A DNA stretch of 64,000 nt from Longispora sp047121295 (GTDB lineage Bacteria; Actinomycetota; Actinomycetes; Mycobacteriales; Micromonosporaceae), in contig NZ_CP139447.1 of the NCBI RefSeq assembly GCF_047121295.1, positions 3,906,001 to 3,970,000 on the forward strand, given 5' to 3'. Position numbers and translations under genes: made by a program. Under the pieces are notes generated by a model. The model was given only the letters and a program-made list of their open reading frames with translations, had not been told where the DNA came from and ran no database searches. Positions 40,035 to 47,884 of this stretch are shown in pieces (within the stretch, counting starts at the first letter, position 1; each line of letters begins with the position of its first letter).

Positions 40035-41909
40035 ATGTCACTATCCTCCATGGCCGGTCGGCTGGGCTTCGCCGGAGTGGCGACGCTCGCGGTCGCGGCC
40101 GGGTCGTTGACGCTGGCGCACGCGGCCAGCGCCGGCGAGACCAATCCCTACTGCGTCAAGCCCGCCCACGGCCACGCGATGCCGACGATCCCTGCGGCCG
40201 TGTACCGGTCCACCGGCAAGTGCGCCCCCGGCAGCGCCGCCCCGTCGCCGGGCAACATGACGTACCACGGCGGCACCAACGGGGTCGGCGTGTCCACGGG
40301 CGCGGAGAAGATCTACGTCGTGTTCTACGGCAGCCAGTGGGGCACCGCCGGCACCGACGCCAACGGGTACACCACGCTGACCGGCGACCCGAAGGGCATG
40401 GCCCCGCGCCTGCAGGCCATGTACAAGGGCATCGGCACCAACGGCGAGCTGTGGTCGGGCGTCATGACCCAGTTCTGCGAGGGCGTCGCCACCGGGGCCA
40501 CCACCTGCCCGGCGACCGCCACCCACGTGGCGTACCCGGCGTCCACGGGCACCCTGGCCGGCGTCTGGTACGACAACTCCGTCGCGTCGCCGACCACGGC
40601 CACCGGCCAGCAGCTGGCCACCGAGGCGAACAAGGCCGCCGGGCACTTCGGCAACACGACGAACGCGGCCAACCGCAACGCGCAGTACATCATCGTGTCG
40701 CCGACCGGGACGCACCCGGACGGGTTCAACTCGACCGGTAGCTTCTGCGCGTGGCACGACTGGTCGGGCGCCTACACGGGCACGACGAACGGGGACTTCG
40801 CGTTCACCAACGCGCCGTACGTGACCGACATGGGCGCCAGCTGTGGGGCCAATGTCGTCAACGCCGGCACGGCGGGCACGCTCGACGGTGTCACCGAGGT
40901 GATGGGGCACGAGTACGCCGAGACGATCACCGACCAGTTCCCGGTCGGCAGCGGCTCGACGCTGACCTCGGGCGGCTGGATCCGCGACAACGACTCCAGC
41001 GGTGGCGAGAACGCCGACAAGTGCTCGTGGGTCGGCGCGGGCGCCGGCGACGACAAGTACCACAATGTCGCCTTCTCCACCGGCTCGTTCGCCATGCAGC
41101 CCACCTGGGGCAACGACGGCAACAACGGCTCCGGCGCCTGCCAGATGTCGCACCCGATCGTCACGAACGGCACCGGCGGCAACACCGTGACCGTCACGAA
41201 CCCGGGCAACCAGTCCGGCACCGTCGGCACCGCCGTCAGCAAGCAGATCGCCGCGTCGGACTCCGCGTCGGGCGCGACGCTGACCTACACCGCGACCGGC
41301 CTGCCGACCGGGCTGTCGATCAGCGCCTCCGGTCTGATCTCCGGCACGCCGAGCGCGGCGGGCACGTTCAGCGTCGTCGTCACGGTCAAGGACCAGACCA
41401 ACGCCTCGGGTACCGCGTCGTTCACCTGGACGATCAACGGCACCGGTGGCGGCTGCACCGGCGCCGGCCAGAAGCTCGGCAACCCGGGCTTCGAATCCGG
41501 CAACACGGTGTGGACGGCGTCCTCGGGCGTCATCGACAACGGCACCAGCCAGCCGGCGCACGGCGGTTCGTGGAAGGCGTGGCTGGACGGCTACGGCTCC
41601 GCGCACACCGACACGCTCTCGCAGTCGGTGACCGTGCCCAGCGGCTGCTCGACCTACACCCTGTCGTTCTACCTGCACATCGACACCGCCGAGTCGGGCA
41701 GCACCGCCTACGACAAGCTCACCGTGCAGATCGGCTCGACGACCCTGGCCACGTACAGCAACGTCAACGCCGCCAGCGGTTACGTGCTGCGCTCGTTCGA
41801 CCTGTCGGCGTACGCCGGCCAGACCGTCACCCTCAAGTTCACCGGCACCGAGGACTCCTCGCTCAAGACGTCCTTCGTGATCGACGACACGGCGGTGACC
41901 GTCTCCTAG
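40035..41909 (+). CDS. Secreted HExxE metalloprotease-like protein with Ig and carbohydrate-binding-like domains
   Basis: 624 residues. Signal peptide: GFAGVATLAVAAGSLTLAHA then ASAGE. The N-terminal domain (about 75-390) has KIYVVFYGSQWG, LWSGVMTQFCEG and the motif GHEYAETITDQFP with His292, Glu293 and Glu296, an HExxE rather than HExxH site. A putative-Ig domain follows (TYTATGLPTGLSISASGLIS), then a C-terminal sandwich with NPGFESG, AWLDGYGS and FVIDDTAVTVS. It is about 60% like the paralogue at 43410 by eye, most of all at the C-terminus. Extracellular peptidase activity is plausible but unproven. Confidence 0.75.
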   Translation: MSLSSMAGRLGFAGVATLAVAAGSLTLAHAASAGETNPYCVKPAHGHAMPTIPAAVYRSTGKCAPGSAAPSPGNMTYHGGTNGVGVSTGAEKIYVVFYGSQWGTAGTDANGYTTLTGDPKGMAPRLQAMYKGIGTNGELWSGVMTQFCEGVATGATTCPATATHVAYPASTGTLAGVWYDNSVASPTTATGQQLATEANKAAGHFGNTTNAANRNAQYIIVSPTGTHPDGFNSTGSFCAWHDWSGAYTGTTNGDFAFTNAPYVTDMGASCGANVVNAGTAGTLDGVTEVMGHEYAETITDQFPVGSGSTLTSGGWIRDNDSSGGENADKCSWVGAGAGDDKYHNVAFSTGSFAMQPTWGNDGNNGSGACQMSHPIVTNGTGGNTVTVTNPGNQSGTVGTAVSKQIAASDSASGATLTYTATGLPTGLSISASGLISGTPSAAGTFSVVVTVKDQTNASGTASFTWTINGTGGGCTGAGQKLGNPGFESGNTVWTASSGVIDNGTSQPAHGGSWKAWLDGYGSAHTDTLSQSVTVPSGCSTYTLSFYLHIDTAESGSTAYDKLTVQIGSTTLATYSNVNAASGYVLRSFDLSAYAGQTVTLKFTGTEDSSLKTSFVIDDTAVTVS

Positions 41910-41916
41910 TGAACCC

Positions 41917-41948
41917 GCCGGTGGGCCCGCTCCCAGGGGCCCACCGGC
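41917..41948. terminator. Bidirectional terminator
   Basis: GCCGGTGGGCCC (41917-41928) and GGGCCCACCGGC (41937-41948) pair perfectly over 12 bp, between the convergent HExxE gene and lipoprotein gene. Confidence 0.75.
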
Positions 41949-41950
41949 TC

Positions 41951-42385
41951 CTAACGCGCGTCGACGACCACCGTCACCGTGTACGTCCGCTGCTCGGGCG
42001 CGCAGGCCATGGCCTCGCCGCAGGAGTCGCGGTCGGCGGTGACGGTGGCCGTTCCGGCGCGCAACGCCTCGAACCCCGCCTCGTAGGTGCCGCACCCGGA
42101 GCCGAGCACCCGGCAGGTCGGCGCGGGCCGCACGGTCGCCGCCGTCCGCCTCAGCACGTCGGGTGCCGAGCTCGTGACGTCCTTCCAGTAGCTGGAGCGC
42201 AGCTCCAGGAGCACCGGCTGACCGACCCGGGCGTGCACGGTGGTGCCGGAACTCGCCTCGTCCAGGCGTAGGGGCGACGACGGACTAGGGGACGGCGTCG
42301 CCGCCCGTTCCGTCCCGGGCGCGCACGCCGCGAGGGCGAAAACGGTACACACGGCGACGAGTCCGACGGTGGGAAGGTGTCTCAT
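41951..42385 (-). CDS. Small lipoprotein, possibly I42/chagasin-like protease inhibitor
   Basis: 144 residues. Lipoprotein signal with LAAC lipobox near residues 18-21, then a Pro/Ser linker. The mature domain has VGQPVLLELRSSYWKDV at its start and YEAGFEALRAGTATVTADRD, a pattern seen in I42 (chagasin/amoebiasin-like) cysteine-protease inhibitors, with extra Cys residues that may pair. The similarity is weak and only by eye. It lies between a secreted HExxE protein and an M56 protease, so an inhibitory or protective role is attractive but inferred. An ATG at 42397 is also in frame. Confidence 0.55.
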   Translation of the reverse strand: MRHLPTVGLVAVCTVFALAACAPGTERAATPSPSPSSPLRLDEASSGTTVHARVGQPVLLELRSSYWKDVTSSAPDVLRRTAATVRPAPTCRVLGSGCGTYEAGFEALRAGTATVTADRDSCGEAMACAPEQRTYTVTVVVDAR

Positions 42386-42496
42386 GGTCAGGCGCATCCT
42401 CAGTTGGTTGTCTTCATGGTCGGACGCGGCGGAACCCCGGGTGGTTCCGTCGGAGGGATCCTCGCGCGTAGTGTGCGCAGGCGGGAGGTGGTCGCC

Positions 42497-43366
42497 GTGA
42501 GATTCGCCGTGTATCTGCCCCTGCTGGCGACCGTGCTCGCCGCGGGCGGCGGGCCCTGGCTGGCCGCCCGGTTGCCGGCGCGGGCCGGCCTGTGGACCGT
42601 CACAGTCGGGGTGGTCGTGGCGGCGGCGGCCTCCACCTGGTCACTGATGCTCCTCGTCGCCACCCTCGTCGACGAGCTGCCCGGCTGGGAACGCGACGCG
42701 GATCCCGAGCCGGTCCCCGATGCCCTCGCCGTGGGCTGCGCCGGGCTGCTGGCGCTGCTCTGCTACCGGGTGGCGGCCGCCGTGCACCGGCGCCGCCGCC
42801 TCTACCGGGACGTACGCGCCGCCTGCCCCGCCGGAGCCCACGGCGAGCTGGTGGTGCTCGCCGACGACGAGCCCCGGGCGTTCGCGCTGCCCGGCGGGGC
42901 GGGGCGGATCGTCGTCAGCACCGGGATGCTGCGGGTGCTGGGCCCCGGGGAGCGCCGGGTGCTGCTGGCGCACGAACGGGCACACCTGCGCGGCCGACAC
43001 CACCTGATGCTCGGGCTCGCCGACCTGTGTGTCGCGCTCAATCCCCTGTTGGTGCCGGCCCGGCGGGCCGTGGCGTTCTGCTGCGAACGCGTGGCGGACG
43101 AGAACGCCGCCGCCGAGATCGGTGACCGGGAGCTGACCGCGCGGGCGTTGGCCGTCGCCGCGCTGGCCGGCGCGGCCCGCCCCGACGACCTGGGATTCGG
43201 CGACCACGCGGTCCTGCGTCGCGTGCTGGCCCTGCGGTCGGCTCCGGCCCCCGCGCGTCCGGGCCTGGTGGTCGCGGCCGGTGCGGCGTGCGCGGCGGTC
43301 GCCGGGGTCGAGCTCGACGCCACGGTGGCGTTCGCGCGCCTGCTGGCCACGTTGCTCAGCCGCTGA
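42497..43366 (+). CDS. M56 family membrane metallopeptidase (BlaR1-like, short form)
   Basis: 289 residues. Three N-terminal spans (to about residue 97), then a cytoplasmic zinc domain with VLLAHERAHLRGRHH (HERAH, 159-163) and a later CERVADENAA helix with the third ligand, then a final hydrophobic C-terminal stretch. M56 proteases of this type cut BlaI-like repressors, and a BlaI gene lies at 45414. There is no penicillin-binding sensor domain, as in most actinobacterial short forms, so the signal is unknown. GTG start with GGGAGGTGG upstream. Confidence 0.85.
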   Translation: MRFAVYLPLLATVLAAGGGPWLAARLPARAGLWTVTVGVVVAAAASTWSLMLLVATLVDELPGWERDADPEPVPDALAVGCAGLLALLCYRVAAAVHRRRRLYRDVRAACPAGAHGELVVLADDEPRAFALPGGAGRIVVSTGMLRVLGPGERRVLLAHERAHLRGRHHLMLGLADLCVALNPLLVPARRAVAFCCERVADENAAAEIGDRELTARALAVAALAGAARPDDLGFGDHAVLRRVLALRSAPAPARPGLVVAAGAACAAVAGVELDATVAFARLLATLLSR

Positions 43367-43413
43367 CCGGGTGCGGCGCCCGGGGTGGGGGCCCCGGGCG
43401 CCACACCGGTCAG
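43363..43413. terminator. Bidirectional terminator with two nested stems
   Basis: Inner stem GGCGCCCGGGG (43375-43385) with CCCCGGGCGCC (43392-43402), outer stem CTGACCGG (43363-43370) with CCGGTCAG (43406-43413). It spans the stops of the convergent M56 and second HExxE genes. Confidence 0.75.
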
Positions 43414-45251
43414 GAGACGTTCACCGCCGTGTCGTCGATGACGAACGACGTCTGCAGGGAGGAGTCCTCCACCCCGGTGAACTTCAGCGTCACGGTCGTG
43501 CCCGCGTACGCCGCCAGGTTGAACGACCTGAGCACGTAGCCGCTGCTCTTGTCGAGGTTGGAGTACGTGGCCAGCGTGGTCGAGCCGACCTGCACGGTGA
43601 GCTTGTCGTACTGGACGCTCGTCGTGGTCTCGGCCGTGGTGATGTGGATGTAGAAGGAGTAGGTGTAGGTGGTGCACCCGGCGGGCAGGGCCACCGACTG
43701 CGACAGGGTGTCGGTGTGGCTGCTGCCGTACCCGTCGAGCCAGGCGCTCTGGGTCCCGGTGCGCGGCGCGCCGTTACCGGTGTTGGCGCCGATGACGCCG
43801 GCCGTGGCGGTCCAGGACGCCGAGCCGGACTCGAAGCCCGGGTTGAGGATCTTCTGGCCCGGGCTGCCGCAACTGCCCGGGGTGGTGACGTTCCAGGTGA
43901 ACGTGGCGCTGCCCGAGGCCTGCGGGGACGCGCTGTCCTTCGCCGTGGCCGTGACGGAGTAGCTGCCCACGGTGCTCGGGGTGCCGCTGATCACGCCGCC
44001 CGAGGAGATGGACAGGCCGGCCGGCAGGCCGGTGGCCGTCCAGGTGTACGGCGCGGTGCCGCCGGACGCGCTCAGCGTCAGGCTGGTCGCCGTGCCCTGC
44101 ACCGTGGACTGGCTGCCGGGGTTGGTGACCGTGACCGGGCTGGGTCCGCCCCCGCCGACGATGGCGTGGGTGAACTGGCAGCCGTTGGTGTCGTTGCCCC
44201 AGGAGCCCTGCTCGGCGTACGAGCCGGTGGCCGTCACCAGGTTGCCCGCGCCGCCGGTGGTACCGGGTGCCTTCCAGGCGCACTTGTCGGCGTTCTCCTG
44301 GCCGTCCGAGGAGGTCCAGCCGCCCGCCGGGAACTGGTCGGTGATGGTCTCGGAGTACTCGTGGCCCTCGACCATCGTGTAGCCGTCGAGGTTGCCGGCG
44401 GTGCCGGAGTTGACGAAGTTCTTGCCGCAACTGGTACCGAGGTCCATCACGTACGGCATGTTCGTGAACGCCAGGTCCCCGTACGGCGAGGTCGCCGCGC
44501 CGCCGTTGAGGGTGGTGTCGCCGTTCCAGTCGTGCCACGCGCACCAGCCGGCCGAGGAGCTCCAGCCGCCCGGGTGGGTGCCGGTGGGCGACAGGATCAC
44601 GTACTGCGCGCTGCGCTGCTGCGCGGCCGTCGTGTTGCCGAAGTGCCCGGCCGCCGCGATGGCCTCCACGGCGATGTCGTGGTCGATCGTGGTGTTCGCG
44701 ACGGTCTTGTTGTCGTACCAGACCCCGGCGAGCGCGCCGCCCGTCGGGTAGCCCACGTGCGGGACGCCGGTGGCCGGGCACGTCTGCGCGCCGGTGGCCA
44801 CGCCCTCGCAGTAGTAGGTCATGACGCCGGACCACAGCTCGTTGTTGGTGCCGAGGCCCTTGAACATCTCCTGGATCTTCGGCGCGCCGCCCTGCGCGTC
44901 GTTGCTGAACGTCAGGTCGCCGCTGGCGTTGGTGCTGGAGGTGCCCCATCCGGAGCCCCAGAAGACCAGGTAGACCTTGGGCGCGCCGGTGGTGACGCCG
45001 ATGCCGCCGACGCCGCCGCCGTAGTTGAGGTCGTTGGAGGCGTTGATGGACGGGTGCTGGGCCCGGTAGGCGTCCATCCGGGCCTTGGCCTCGATGGTCG
45101 GCATGACGCCGTGCCGGGGGGAGATCTGGAGGGGATCGGCCGAGGCGACCGAGCCGGGGCCGGCGAGACCGCCGATCACGAGGGCGAGGCCCGACAGCGC
45201 GGCCACGCCGACACGTCGCGTCCACCGCGACATTGGGGCAGAACGGTTCAT
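43410..45251 (-). CDS. Secreted HExxE metalloprotease-like protein, paralogue of the one at 40035
   Basis: 613 residues. Signal peptide: RVGVAALSGLALVIGGLAG then SVASAD. Same domain order as its paralogue: catalytic-like domain with KVYLVFWGSGWG, LWSGVMTYYCEG and GHEYSETITDQFP (HExxE), an Ig-like domain (WTATGLPAGLSISSGGVISG), and a C-terminal sandwich with NPGFESG, AWLDGYGSSHTDTLSQSV and FVIDDTAVNVS. The cysteine positions largely match. It faces the BlaI gene across 162 bases holding the shared promoter and palindrome. Two copies in mirror orientation suggest duplication within the locus. Confidence 0.75.
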   Translation of the reverse strand: MNRSAPMSRWTRRVGVAALSGLALVIGGLAGPGSVASADPLQISPRHGVMPTIEAKARMDAYRAQHPSINASNDLNYGGGVGGIGVTTGAPKVYLVFWGSGWGTSSTNASGDLTFSNDAQGGAPKIQEMFKGLGTNNELWSGVMTYYCEGVATGAQTCPATGVPHVGYPTGGALAGVWYDNKTVANTTIDHDIAVEAIAAAGHFGNTTAAQQRSAQYVILSPTGTHPGGWSSSAGWCAWHDWNGDTTLNGGAATSPYGDLAFTNMPYVMDLGTSCGKNFVNSGTAGNLDGYTMVEGHEYSETITDQFPAGGWTSSDGQENADKCAWKAPGTTGGAGNLVTATGSYAEQGSWGNDTNGCQFTHAIVGGGGPSPVTVTNPGSQSTVQGTATSLTLSASGGTAPYTWTATGLPAGLSISSGGVISGTPSTVGSYSVTATAKDSASPQASGSATFTWNVTTPGSCGSPGQKILNPGFESGSASWTATAGVIGANTGNGAPRTGTQSAWLDGYGSSHTDTLSQSVALPAGCTTYTYSFYIHITTAETTTSVQYDKLTVQVGSTTLATYSNLDKSSGYVLRSFNLAAYAGTTVTLKFTGVEDSSLQTSFVIDDTAVNVS

Positions 45252-45283
45252 GGGTACCTGCTCCGTCCAGAGAGGGGTTCCCG

Positions 45284-45345
45284 CCCCCTACACGCTGTAG
45301 GGGGTGGTCTCCGGCAACGTAGTACCAGATATTTGTTATCTTCAA
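45284..45345 (-). promoter_or_regulatory. Promoter plus palindrome of the second HExxE protein gene
   Basis: On the minus strand: TTGAAG (45345-45340), 18-base spacer, TACGTT (45321-45316), then CCCCCTACA-GCG-TGTAGGGGG (45304-45284). This repeats the layout at 39840-39896. The CTACA/TGTAG core resembles the TACA...TGTA core of BlaI-type operators, though the central spacing is three rather than two bases. Confidence 0.7.
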
Positions 45346-45413
45346 TGGGTTTCGTGTTCGGGCGGACCCGGCCGGTCGGCGACGTAGGCTGACGCGGTGA
45401 ACGAGGAATCGCG

Positions 45414-45812
45414 ATGACCACGAGCGGATCCCGCCGTCCCGGGCGCGGCCAGCCCCGCCGCGCCGCCGGCGAGCTGGAGAGCGAGGCCCTGGGCGCGCTG
45501 TGGGCCGCGGCCGGGCCGCTCACCCCGGCCGAGCTGCAGGCCGCGCTCGGCGACGGGCTCGCCTACAACACGGTGCACACCATCCTGACCCGCCTGATGG
45601 ACAAGGGCCTGGTCGAGCGGAGCACCGGCGACCGACGCAGCCGCTACTCCCCCGTCAAGAACGCCACGCAACTCGCCGCCGAGCGGATGCGCGAGGTCCT
45701 GACCACCGTGGGCGACCGCGCCGAGGCGCTCCAGCACTTCGTCACGTCACTCAGCCCGGAGGACGACCGGGCGCTGCGTGCCGCCCTCGACCGGACCGAC
45801 ACCTCCGGTTAG
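45414..45812 (+). CDS. blaI: BlaI/MecI family transcriptional repressor
   Basis: 132 residues. Winged helix of the BlaI type: ELESEALGALWAAAGPLTPA, then LAYNTVHTILTRLMDKGLVE and wing STGDRRSRYSPVKN; the C-terminal helices would dimerise and carry the cleavage zone for an M56 protease. GAGGAA precedes the ATG. It is divergent from the second HExxE protein gene, whose leader holds the palindrome, and an M56 protease lies 2 kb away. A BlaI-BlaR-like circuit controlling the two secreted proteins is the simplest reading. Confidence 0.88.
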   Translation: MTTSGSRRPGRGQPRRAAGELESEALGALWAAAGPLTPAELQAALGDGLAYNTVHTILTRLMDKGLVERSTGDRRSRYSPVKNATQLAAERMREVLTTVGDRAEALQHFVTSLSPEDDRALRAALDRTDTSG

Positions 45813-45872
45813 CCGATCGGACCCCGCCCCGGGCGCGATGCCGCCCCGGGCACGGGCCCGCGCGCACCCGCG

Positions 45873-45902
45873 TTGACATCGAGCGCGCTTGAGGTGTTCT
45901 AC
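45873..45902 (+). promoter_or_regulatory. Likely promoter of the SDR gene
   Basis: TTGACA (45873-45878), 18-base spacer, TTCTAC (45897-45902). It ends only 8 bases before the ATG at 45911, so the transcript would be nearly leaderless. Confidence 0.45.
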
Positions 45903-45910
45903 TCCCGCTC

Positions 45911-46612
45911 ATGATCATGGACGGGTTACGGGTAGCTGTCACTGGTGCCGGGCGGGACACCGGGCGGGCCCTGGCGTCGGCGTTCGCCGAACGGGGCGCG
46001 CACGTGTTCGTCTCCGCCCGGGACCTCGCGGCGGCCCGGCGCACCGCGAACGAGATCGCGGAGCGCGGACGGGGCAGCGCCGAGGCGTTCCCCTGCGACC
46101 TGGAGTCCGCCGACTCGGTGCGGGGATTCGCGGCGGCGCTGGCCGGGCGCACGGAGCACCTGGACGTCCTGGTCAACAGCGGGGCCCGCTATCTGCACGG
46201 CGAGGACCTCGACACCGTCGCCGACGACGACATCGCGGCGACGATCGCGGGCGCCGTGACCGGCACGGTCCTGCTCACCAGGCATCTGCTGCCGTTGCTG
46301 CGCGCCTCGGCACGGCCGGACATCGTGAACCTGATCTCCGCCTGCGGCGAGGTCGGCCACCGCCGGTCCGGCGCGCACCCGGCCTTCTACGCCGCCAAGC
46401 ACGCCCAGGCCGGATTCGCCGACATCCTGTCCCACCGCCTGCGGGCCGAGGGCGTCCGGGTGATCTCGCTGTTCCCGCCGGACTTCGTCCAGGACGGGCC
46501 ACGGGCGGCGCACGGGCAGTTGACCGCGCGGTCGGTGGTCGAGTGCGTGCTGTTCGCCGTCGGGCAGCCGAGGGACTGCTTCATCCGGGAGTTCCACTTC
46601 GAACAGGTCTGA
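45911..46612 (+). CDS. Short-chain dehydrogenase/reductase
   Basis: 233 residues. Rossmann loop VAVTGAGRDTGRALASAFAE (TGxxxxxG variant: the third Gly position is as usual, with Asp-Thr in the loop), VLVNSGARY in place of NNAG, catalytic Ser in VNLISACGEVG and YAAKHAQ for YxxxK. NAD(P)H-dependent oxidoreductase of unknown substrate. The altered NNAG motif (NSGA) is minor. No ribosome site is seen, in line with a very short 5' leader. Next is an unrelated PadR operon. Confidence 0.85.
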   Translation: MIMDGLRVAVTGAGRDTGRALASAFAERGAHVFVSARDLAAARRTANEIAERGRGSAEAFPCDLESADSVRGFAAALAGRTEHLDVLVNSGARYLHGEDLDTVADDDIAATIAGAVTGTVLLTRHLLPLLRASARPDIVNLISACGEVGHRRSGAHPAFYAAKHAQAGFADILSHRLRAEGVRVISLFPPDFVQDGPRAAHGQLTARSVVECVLFAVGQPRDCFIREFHFEQV

Positions 46613-46630
46613 GAGCGGCCACAGCGGATC

Positions 46631-46651
46631 GGTATACACGCGAGGTATACC
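46631..46651. promoter_or_regulatory. PadR operator palindrome
   Basis: GGTATAC-ACGCGAG-GTATACC is a perfect inverted repeat with 7-bp arms, ending 19 bases before the PadR start and just ahead of a TAGAGT -10-like box (46659-46664). It overlaps the -35 area, fitting autorepression of the PadR-ABC-FtsX operon. Confidence 0.7.
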
Positions 46652-46670
46652 CTCGGTGTAGAGTGGCCGC

Positions 46671-47195
46671 ATGACCGTTCCGTTGACGCTGCTGGGCCTG
46701 CTCGAACGCGAGCCCAGCCACGGGTACGACCTCAAACGCCACTACGACACGTTCTTCGGCCGGGGCCGCCCCCTGCCGTTCGGCCAGGTCTACGCGACCC
46801 TCGGCCGGCTCGCCCGCGACGGCAAGGTCGTGGTGGGCGACAGCGAGCCGGGCGGCGGGCCCGACCGCAAGCGCTACGTCATCACCGAGTTGGGCGCCAC
46901 GGAGGTGAACACCTGGCTGACCGAGCCGGTCGAGGCCGAGCCGCACCTGCAGACCGTGCTGTTCGCCAAGGTGGTGCTGGCGCTGATGCTGGGCCGGCCG
47001 GCCGAGGAGTACCTCGACGCCCAGCGCGCCGCCCACATGCGGCGGATGCGGGAGCTGACCGAGATCCGGCGCGCCGGCGACCTGGCGGACTCGCTGCTGG
47101 CCGACCACGGCCTGTTCCACCTGGAGGCCGACCTGCGGTGGATCGACCTGACGGCGGCCCGGCTGGACAAGCTGGCGGCGGAGGTCCGGTCGTGA
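46671..47195 (+). CDS. PadR family transcriptional regulator
   Basis: 174 residues. N-terminal winged helix TLLGLLEREPSHGYDLKRHY, PFGQVYATLGRLARDGKVVV and wing GPDRKRYVITELGATEVNTW, then the C-terminal dimer helices of the Vir_act_alpha_C type. First gene of a three-gene operon with an ABC ATPase and an FtsX-like permease, all with GTGA overlaps, the usual arrangement for drug- or peptide-sensing PadR exporters. A perfect palindrome lies just upstream. Confidence 0.88.
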   Translation: MTVPLTLLGLLEREPSHGYDLKRHYDTFFGRGRPLPFGQVYATLGRLARDGKVVVGDSEPGGGPDRKRYVITELGATEVNTWLTEPVEAEPHLQTVLFAKVVLALMLGRPAEEYLDAQRAAHMRRMRELTEIRRAGDLADSLLADHGLFHLEADLRWIDLTAARLDKLAAEVRS

Positions 47196-47884
47196 CGGGC
47201 CCGACGGCGATCGAGGCGCGCGACGTGGTGCTGTCGTTCGGGCAGACACCCGCGCTGCGGGGCGCCAGCCTGTCGGTGGCCCGGGGCGAGATCCTCGCCA
47301 TCATGGGCCCCAGCGGCTCGGGCAAGTCCACATTGCTGCACTGCCTGGCTGGGATCCTGGTCCCCGCGTCCGGCGAGGTGCACGTCGACGGGCGGCGGAT
47401 CGACACCCTGGGCGAGACCGCCCGCAGCGCGCTGCGCCGGGACCGGTTCGGGTTCGTCTTCCAGTTCGGCCAGCTGGTGCCGGAGCTGACCGCCGAGGAG
47501 AACGTCGCGCTGCCGCTGCTGCTCGGCGGCGCCCGCCGGACCGCCGCGCTGGCCGAGGCGCGGACCTGGTTCGAGCCGCTGGGGCTCGCCGGGCTGGAGC
47601 GGCGCCGGTCCGGGGAGCTGTCGGGCGGTCAGGCCCAGCGGATCGCGCTGGCCCGGGGCCTGGTCGCCGGCCCGGAGATCCTGTTCGCCGACGAGCCGAC
47701 CGGCTCACTGGACTCGCTCACCGGCGAGCAGATCATGGAGCTGCTGGTCACGGCCGCCCGCGACCGGGGTACCACCGTCATCGTCGTCACCCACGAGGCC
47801 CGGGTGGCCGCGTACGCCGACCGGGAGGTCATCGTGCGCGACGGCCGCGTGGCCTCCCCGGTACCCGGAAGGATCGGGTCGTGA
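47192..47884 (+). CDS. ABC transporter ATP-binding protein (LolD/MacB type)
   Basis: 230 residues. Walker A MGPSGSGKSTLLHCLAG, Q-loop FGFVFQFGQLVPELTAEENV, signature LSGGQAQRIALARGLV, Walker B EILFADEPTGSLDS, H-loop VIVVTHE. The pattern and the FtsX-type partner next door place it in the MacB/LolCDE-like mechanotransmission group, used for export or release of peptides, drugs or lipids rather than import. GTG start overlaps the PadR stop. Confidence 0.92.
   Translation: MTGPTAIEARDVVLSFGQTPALRGASLSVARGEILAIMGPSGSGKSTLLHCLAGILVPASGEVHVDGRRIDTLGETARSALRRDRFGFVFQFGQLVPELTAEENVALPLLLGGARRTAALAEARTWFEPLGLAGLERRRSGELSGGQAQRIALARGLVAGPEILFADEPTGSLDSLTGEQIMELLVTAARDRGTTVIVVTHEARVAAYADREVIVRDGRVASPVPGRIGS

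Noticed and set aside
42420..42496. A CTACA/TGTAG-type BlaI site before the M56 gene
   Set aside because: Only GCGTAGTGTGCGC is present, which lacks the symmetric core seen at the two HExxE promoters.
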